Assembly (NCBI RefSeq): GCF_019056515.1
Contig: NZ_CP064873.1
Coordinates: forward strand, 3,224,001-3,288,000
Length of the DNA: 64,000 nucleotides
Direction: 5' to 3'
From: Microbacterium paraoxydans
GTDB lineage: Bacteria; Actinomycetota; Actinomycetes; Actinomycetales; Microbacteriaceae
The notes below the pieces were generated by a model. The model was not told where the DNA came from, ran no database searches, and saw only the letters and a program-made list of their open reading frames with translations. Each line of letters begins with the position of its first letter. Position 1 is the first letter of the stretch. A program made the translations under genes and the position numbers. Shown here one piece after another: positions 59,555-64,000 of this stretch.

Positions 59555-60247
59555 TCAGGACAGTGTCGGCGGAATACCGAAGAGGCTGGGGAAGGCGGCC
59601 GTGCCGGCGGGAGAGATCGTCACGGCGCGCGAGGTCTGCTGAGCGTGGATCCAACCCCTGTCGCGCGCGGCGCGGAGGAGGACGGCTCCGAGGTGACCCG
59701 AGAGATGCGAGCGCCGTTCGGTCCAGTCGAGGCAGCTCCGCACAAGAGGACGACGAGACGACGGCACCAACGCGTCCGGCCCCGCGATGCTCTCGAACAG
59801 GTCGCGCCCCGTCGCGGTCACCGCGAGGTCCGGCGTGAGGTGCCCCCGCTCGACGAGCGCGTCGAAGAGGGCGACCCCCAGGCGACCGGCGAGGTGGTCG
59901 TAGCAGGTGCGGGCCAGGGCCATGCCGTCTCGCGCCGTCGCCGAACGAAGGCTCGAGACGGGAGCCGCCTTCCCGGCGTATGCCGTCGCGGCCTCGATGA
60001 TGTGCGCGGCGTCAGAAGACGCGAGGGTGACGTAGGAGTGCCGCCCCTGTCGGCGGAGTGCGACGAGCCGGACGTCGAGGAGCGTCGTCAGGTGCTCCGA
60101 CGCCGTCGACCTCGACACCCCGGCGGCACGCGCGAGCTCGCCGGACGTCCATGCCCGGCCGTCGAGGAGCGCCAGACACATCTGCACCCGGGTCGGGCTG
60201 CTGAGCGCGTGTCCCAGCTGGGACACGGACGAGGGATCGACGATCAC
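59555..60247 (-). CDS. ArsR-like winged-helix regulator
   Basis: A 230-residue protein starting at GTG 60247 overlapping the flavin reductase stop (GTGA). Residues about 8-75 are an ArsR fold (LGHALSSPTRVQMCLALLDGRAWTSGELARAAGVSRSTASEHLTTLLDVRLVAL) without the CVCDL metal Cys. The C-terminal part (GDHLAG-like DHLAGRLGVALFDALVERGHL...LDWTERRSHLSGHLGAVLLRAARDRGWI) occurs in a known actinobacterial ArsR subgroup. It probably regulates the coupled flavin-reductase-like gene. Confidence 0.82.
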   Translation of the reverse strand: MIVDPSSVSQLGHALSSPTRVQMCLALLDGRAWTSGELARAAGVSRSTASEHLTTLLDVRLVALRRQGRHSYVTLASSDAAHIIEAATAYAGKAAPVSSLRSATARDGMALARTCYDHLAGRLGVALFDALVERGHLTPDLAVTATGRDLFESIAGPDALVPSSRRPLVRSCLDWTERRSHLSGHLGAVLLRAARDRGWIHAQQTSRAVTISPAGTAAFPSLFGIPPTLS

Positions 60248-60867
60248 GCCACGACGGGGTCGTCGAGGAGCGGCGCGCGGAAGTTGGAGCCGACCCGAGG
60301 CCCCTGGGCGAAGTAGTGGCGGAAGGCGTAGGAGAGAGGGTCCCACTTGTCCGTGTCGATGCGGTCCGGTCCGTGCGCCTTCAGGATGTCCTCGTGCACG
60401 TGGACCTGCAGGACCTCCGCTTCGACCGCCAGCGCGTCGCCGTCGTCGATCGGGATGATCTGCGCCACGCGCGCTTCGATCTGCACCGGACATTCCGCGA
60501 TCCGGAACGGGATCACCGCGTCCGACGGCACAGGGGTGAAGCCCCCGAGACTCCATTTGTCCGGCTCATGCCGGTACGCGGGAACCTTCTCGGCGGGAAC
60601 CGGCGAGCGGCCCGTGGTCGGCGCGATCGCCTCCACGGCGTGCACGAGGTCGGCGGAGGGGAGATTGATGACGAGGTCCCTGACCCGTTCGATGTTCGCG
60701 GCCGCCTGCCCTTCGGCACCGAGCCCGAGCATGTACCGCGTCCCCAGCGCCCATGCGGACGAGATCGGGCTGATGTTCGACGACCCGTCCGGGTTGACCG
60801 TGGTGATCAGCGCGACGGGAGTCCCGAAGTACAACACCGGCAGGTCGACGCTCCGCGTGGTTCTCAT
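60244..60867 (-). CDS. Flavin reductase-like domain protein
   Basis: A 207-residue FMN-binding split-barrel protein (PVALITTVNPDGSSNISPISSAWALGTRYMLGL; NIERVRDLVINLPS; ECPVQIEARV). Such proteins reduce flavin for a partner monooxygenase or are independent FMN oxidoreductases. The only coupled gene is the ArsR-like regulator downstream, so it looks like an inducible stress or detoxification unit. Confidence 0.85.
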   Translation of the reverse strand: MRTTRSVDLPVLYFGTPVALITTVNPDGSSNISPISSAWALGTRYMLGLGAEGQAAANIERVRDLVINLPSADLVHAVEAIAPTTGRSPVPAEKVPAYRHEPDKWSLGGFTPVPSDAVIPFRIAECPVQIEARVAQIIPIDDGDALAVEAEVLQVHVHEDILKAHGPDRIDTDKWDPLSYAFRHYFAQGPRVGSNFRAPLLDDPVVA

Positions 60868-60919
60868 CCGTCCATTCTCGCCACCCGATCGTTCGGGCCG
60901 CGCCGAAGTGTGGACTCCC

Positions 60920-62284
60920 TCAGTCCACCAGGAGCGCGGGCTCCTCGAGGATGGAGGCGACGTCGGCGATGAAGCGGCTCATGCCGTCGCCATCGATCAC
61001 GCGGTGGTCGAACGAGCCGGCGACCGTGGTCACCCAGCGCGGACGCACCTCGCCGTCGACGACCCAGGGCTTCTGGCTGATCGTGCCCATGGCGACGATG
61101 CCGGCCTCGCCCGGGTTGATGATCGGCGTGCCCGCGTCCATACCGAACACGCCGATGTTCGTGATGGTGATCGTGCCGTTCTGCTGGTCCGCCGGCGGCG
61201 TCTTGCCCTCGCGTGCCGTGAGCGTGAGCCGGTTCAGGGCGCGGGCGAGGTCCTTCATGCTGAGGTCCTGCGCGTCCTTGATGTTCGGCACGAGCAGACC
61301 CCGGGGCGTGGCGGCGGCGATGCCGAGGTTCACGTAGTGACGCACGGCGATCTCGGCCCCGGCTTCGGTGTCGATCCAGGCCGCGTTGACCATCGGCGTC
61401 CGGCGGACCGCCCAGATCACCGCGCGGGCCATGATGAGCAGCGGCGAGACCTTGATGTCGGCGTAGTCGGGCGAGGCCTTGAGGCGCTTGACGAGCTCCA
61501 TCGTGCGGGTGGCGTCGATCTCCTTCCACACCGTCACGTGCGGGGCGGAGTACGCGCTCTGCACCATCGCCGACGACGTCGCCTTGCGCACGCCTTTGAC
61601 GGGGATGGACTCGGTGCGGTCGTCGCCGGCCGCCGACGGGCGCACCGGCGCGAGGCCGCGCGCCAGGCCGGACGGGGCCTGCGGTGCCGGGACGGTCTCC
61701 TCGCGCACGCTCCCCCACTCCGGGGTCTCGATGTTGCGGAAGACGCTGGCCTGGGAGGCGTGCTTCATCACGTCGTCGCGGGTGACCTCGCCATCGGCAC
61801 CCGTGGGCGTCACGCTCGTGAGGTCGACGCCGAGGTCGCGGGCGAGCTTGCGGATCGGCGGCTTCGCGATCACGCCGACCGACGACCGGACGGGGCGCTC
61901 GGCCGGGCGCTTCCGCCGCGAGGTCGCACCGCTTCCGGAGCCGTAGCCGACGAGGACCGACCCGCCGCCCTCCTCCGGTGCGGGCGCCTCCGCCGTGGCG
62001 ACGGTCCCGGGTGCGACCGAACCGGTCCCCGAGCCGGCCGCGGGGTCGGTCACGAAGGTGATGATCGGGGTGCCGACCTCGACCGTCGCCCCCTCGTCGA
62101 CGAGCAGCTCACCGACCACGCCCGCGTGCGGGGAGGGCAGCTCGACCAGGGACTTCGCGGTCTCGATCTCGCAGATGACGTCGTTGATGGCCACCCGGTC
62201 GCCCGGTGCCACCTTCCACGCGACGATCTCGGCCTCGGTCAGCCCTTCGCCGACGTCCGGAAGGGGGAAGTTCTGCGTGCTCAT
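60920..62284 (-). CDS. Dihydrolipoamide acyltransferase (E2) of an alpha-keto-acid dehydrogenase
   Basis: A 454-residue E2. One N-terminal lipoyl domain has Lys44 in [11 protein letters not shown], a peripheral-subunit-binding domain ([34 protein letters not shown]) follows, and the C-terminal catalytic domain has the active motif [13 protein letters not shown]. It carries the acyl group from E1 to CoA. Actinobacteria usually use a homodimeric E1 for pyruvate, so this alpha2-beta2 type complex more likely handles branched-chain keto-acids; that is inference. E3 is not encoded here. Confidence 0.9.
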   Translation of the reverse strand: MSTQNFPLPDVGEGLTEAEIVAWKVAPGDRVAINDVICEIETAKSLVELPSPHAGVVGELLVDEGATVEVGTPIITFVTDPAAGSGTGSVAPGTVATAEAPAPEEGGGSVLVGYGSGSGATSRRKRPAERPVRSSVGVIAKPPIRKLARDLGVDLTSVTPTGADGEVTRDDVMKHASQASVFRNIETPEWGSVREETVPAPQAPSGLARGLAPVRPSAAGDDRTESIPVKGVRKATSSAMVQSAYSAPHVTVWKEIDATRTMELVKRLKASPDYADIKVSPLLIMARAVIWAVRRTPMVNAAWIDTEAGAEIAVRHYVNLGIAAATPRGLLVPNIKDAQDLSMKDLARALNRLTLTAREGKTPPADQQNGTITITNIGVFGMDAGTPIINPGEAGIVAMGTISQKPWVVDGEVRPRWVTTVAGSFDHRVIDGDGMSRFIADVASILEEPALLVD

Positions 62285-62312
62285 GACGGGTCCTTTCGGC
62301 GGATGCCGGGTG

Positions 62313-63293
62313 TCAGTAGGCCAGGGAGCGGTCGACGGCTTCGAGGATGCGGTCGGCATCCGGCAGGTAGGCGCCCTCGAGCTTCGCGGGCGGGAACGGG
62401 GTGTCGTACCCCGAGACCCGCAGCACCGGAGCCTCGAGGGCGTAGAACGCGCGCTCCATCACGGTCGCGGCGATCTCGCTGCCGAGGCTCGTGAACCCCG
62501 GAGCCTCCTGCGCGTAGACCATGCGACCGGTCTTGCGCACCGACCCGAGGATCGGCTCGTAGTCCACCGGCGACAGCGAGCGCACGTCGACGACCTCGCA
62601 GCTCGTGCCCTCGGCCTCGGCGAGCGCGGCGGCCTGGAGCAGCGTCGTGACCATGGCGCCGTGTCCGACGAGCGTCACGTCGGTCCCGGTCCGCACCACC
62701 CGCGAGGAGTGCAGCGGGACGGCGGGGGCGTCGAGCTCGACCTCGCCCTTCGGCCAGTACCGGCTCTTCGGCTCCAGGAAGATCACCGGATCGTCCGACG
62801 CGATGGCCTCCTGGATCATCCAGTAGGCATCGTTCGCGGTCGACGGCGACACCACCCGCAGACCGGGGGTGTGCGTGAAGTAGGCCTCCGGGCTCTCCTG
62901 GTGGTGCTCGACCGCCCCGATGTGCCCGCCGTACGGGATGCGGATCACGACGGGCAGCCGCAGCGACCCCTCGTGCCGGTTGGTGAGCTTGGCGAGCTGG
63001 GTGGTGATCTGGTCGAACGCGGGGAAGACGAAGCCGTCGAACTGGATCTCGACGACAGGACGGAACCCGGCCATCGCGAGGCCGATCGCGGTGCCCACCA
63101 GGGCTGACTCCGCGAGCGGAGTGTCCAGCACGCGCTGCTCCCCGAAGTCGCGCTGCAGGTGCTCGGTGATGCGGAACACGCCGCCGAGCTTGCCGATGTC
63201 CTCGCCCATGAGGAGGACCTTGGGGTCGTCCTCCATCGCCTTGCGCATTCCGGCGTTCAGCGCCTTGCCCAGCGGCATGGTCTCCCGGGTCAC
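62313..63293 (-). CDS. Alpha-keto-acid dehydrogenase E1 subunit beta
   Basis: A 326-residue protein ([99 protein letters not shown]). The GTG at 63293 overlaps the E1-alpha stop (GTGA); an ATG at 63278 is an alternative. It pairs with E1-alpha to decarboxylate the keto-acid with thiamine diphosphate. E2 follows after 28 nt. Confidence 0.92.
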   Translation of the reverse strand: MTRETMPLGKALNAGMRKAMEDDPKVLLMGEDIGKLGGVFRITEHLQRDFGEQRVLDTPLAESALVGTAIGLAMAGFRPVVEIQFDGFVFPAFDQITTQLAKLTNRHEGSLRLPVVIRIPYGGHIGAVEHHQESPEAYFTHTPGLRVVSPSTANDAYWMIQEAIASDDPVIFLEPKSRYWPKGEVELDAPAVPLHSSRVVRTGTDVTLVGHGAMVTTLLQAAALAEAEGTSCEVVDVRSLSPVDYEPILGSVRKTGRMVYAQEAPGFTSLGSEIAATVMERAFYALEAPVLRVSGYDTPFPPAKLEGAYLPDADRILEAVDRSLAY

Positions 63294-64000
63294 TGGCCCT
63301 CTCCTTCGAACGACGCCTCGTAGCGGGCGCGCCACGCTTTCTGCTCCTCGATCAGCGGATGCGGCTCGCTGTACACGTGGTCGAACATGAGGTCGGCGCG
63401 GGGCGGGCCGAGCTGCACGGTGCGGGCGCGGAGGTCTTCCGCGGCATCGGCGGCCTCGGCGTCGACCTCGGCGAAGAAGCTCTCCTCGGCGCCGCGGTTC
63501 TCCAGGAAGGCGCGCATGCGGACGATCGGGTCACGCCCGGCCCACGCGAGCTCCTCGTCGTCGCCGCGGTACTTCGTGGGATCGTCGCTGGTCGTGTGCG
63601 CGCCGAGCCGGTACGTCACGGCCTCGATGGCACGGGGTCCGCCGCCGGCGCGCGCCTCGTCGAGGGCCACGCGGGACACCGCGTAGCTGGCGAGTACGTC
63701 GTTGCCGTCCACGCGGACGCTCGGGATGCCGTACCCGGCGCTGCGCTGCACGAGCGGCACCCGGGACTGCGTGGTGACGGGGACCGAGATGGCCCAGTGG
63801 TTGTTCTGCAGGAAGAAGAGCGTCGGGGCCTGGTAGCTGGCCGCGAACACCATGGCCTCGTGCACGTCGCCCTGGCTGGAGGCGCCGTCGCCGTAGTAGA
63901 CGACGACCGCCTCGTCGCGCTCGGGGTCGCCGGTGCCGGTGCGGCCGTCGAACGTGAGGCCCATCGCATAGCCGGCGGCGTGCAGCACCTGGGAGCCGAG
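63290..64000 (-). CDS. Alpha-keto-acid dehydrogenase E1 subunit alpha (partial)
   Basis: The 5' part lies beyond the right edge; 236 codons plus the stop are visible. The thiamine diphosphate motif is GDGASSQGDVHEAMVFAASYQAPTLFFLQNN, with HWAISVP after it. The phosphorylation-loop region YRLGAHTTSDDPTKYR, conserved in branched-chain and pyruvate E1-alpha, follows. The coupled E1-beta and E2 genes complete the complex apart from E3. Confidence 0.93.
   Translation of the reverse strand, partial: LGSQVLHAAGYAMGLTFDGRTGTGDPERDEAVVVYYGDGASSQGDVHEAMVFAASYQAPTLFFLQNNHWAISVPVTTQSRVPLVQRSAGYGIPSVRVDGNDVLASYAVSRVALDEARAGGGPRAIEAVTYRLGAHTTSDDPTKYRGDDEELAWAGRDPIVRMRAFLENRGAEESFFAEVDAEAADAAEDLRARTVQLGPPRADLMFDHVYSEPHPLIEEQKAWRARYEASFEGEGQ

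Overview
The window is high-GC DNA from an actinobacterium, most likely Microbacteriaceae and probably Microbacterium. Pointers are the GTG starts, 4-nt ATGA/GTGA overlaps, cysteine-free L33/S14, a fused CopD-CtaG protein, mycothiol-type ArsC proteins and a DtxR/IdeR-like box. No phage, transposase, plasmid or CRISPR gene was seen. The sequence starts inside a sugar-binding lipoprotein gene and stops inside an E1-alpha gene.

Layout. 1-2.6 kb: sugar-binding lipoprotein, RpiR regulator and NamZ exo-muramidase, a likely cell-wall amino-sugar recycling set. 2.7-5.6 kb: DUF3253 protein, UMF1-type MFS transporter, CDF cation transporter. 5.6-7.1 kb: two divergent MarR-like winged-helix proteins, both with His-rich parts, around a long palindrome. 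7.1-8.0 kb: a gene-free tandem array of degenerate, hairpin-forming repeats. 8.0-10.9 kb: TetR regulator with divergent hydrolase, dcd and tRNA-Gly(CCC). 11.4-16.7 kb: arsenic resistance genes (trxB-acr3-arsR/arsC fusion-arsC, a flavoprotein, a divergent arsR) beside the tRNA. 16.9-24.5 kb: MmpL-type protein, RibD/DHFR-like protein, frameshifted DUF1684 gene, NAD-binding protein, FUSC protein, MIP channel and amino acid permease.

24.5-35.8 kb: a polyol/pentose locus. A minus-strand operon encodes a SIS protein, FGGY kinase, Zn alcohol dehydrogenase, RbsABC-type importer, P-loop kinase and SDR. It is divergent from a SorC-type regulator coupled to a diverged ribulose-phosphate-epimerase-like gene; a second xylulokinase-like gene follows. 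35.9-43.9 kb: CorA, a beta-lactamase-fold lipoprotein without catalytic residues, DUF2470 plus heme oxygenase with an iron box, a Pif1-like helicase interrupted in frame by a short repeat, a membrane-anchored protein and CopD-CtaG. 44-45.3 kb: HU, then rpmB-rpmG-rpsN. 45.5-53.2 kb: 3-methyladenine glycosylase, a secreted-domain protein, a two-gene permease system (TIGR03943 plus DUF318), zur and znuBCA with a clear Zur box.

53.2-59.4 kb: an alpha-glucoside operon (ABC importer plus GH13 enzyme) under a divergent ROK repressor. 59.5-64 kb: flavin-reductase-like protein with coupled ArsR-like regulator, and an alpha-keto-acid dehydrogenase operon (E1-alpha, E1-beta, E2).

The least explained parts are four families of short inverted-repeat DNA: the 7.2-8.0 kb array, a 59-bp element in two copies, a CAGGC/GCCTG module in two copies, and a 26-bp palindromic repeat lying inside genes. 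No operon-sized system of unknown type was found. The other unusual items are gene fusions, pseudoenzymes and the paired His-rich regulators.
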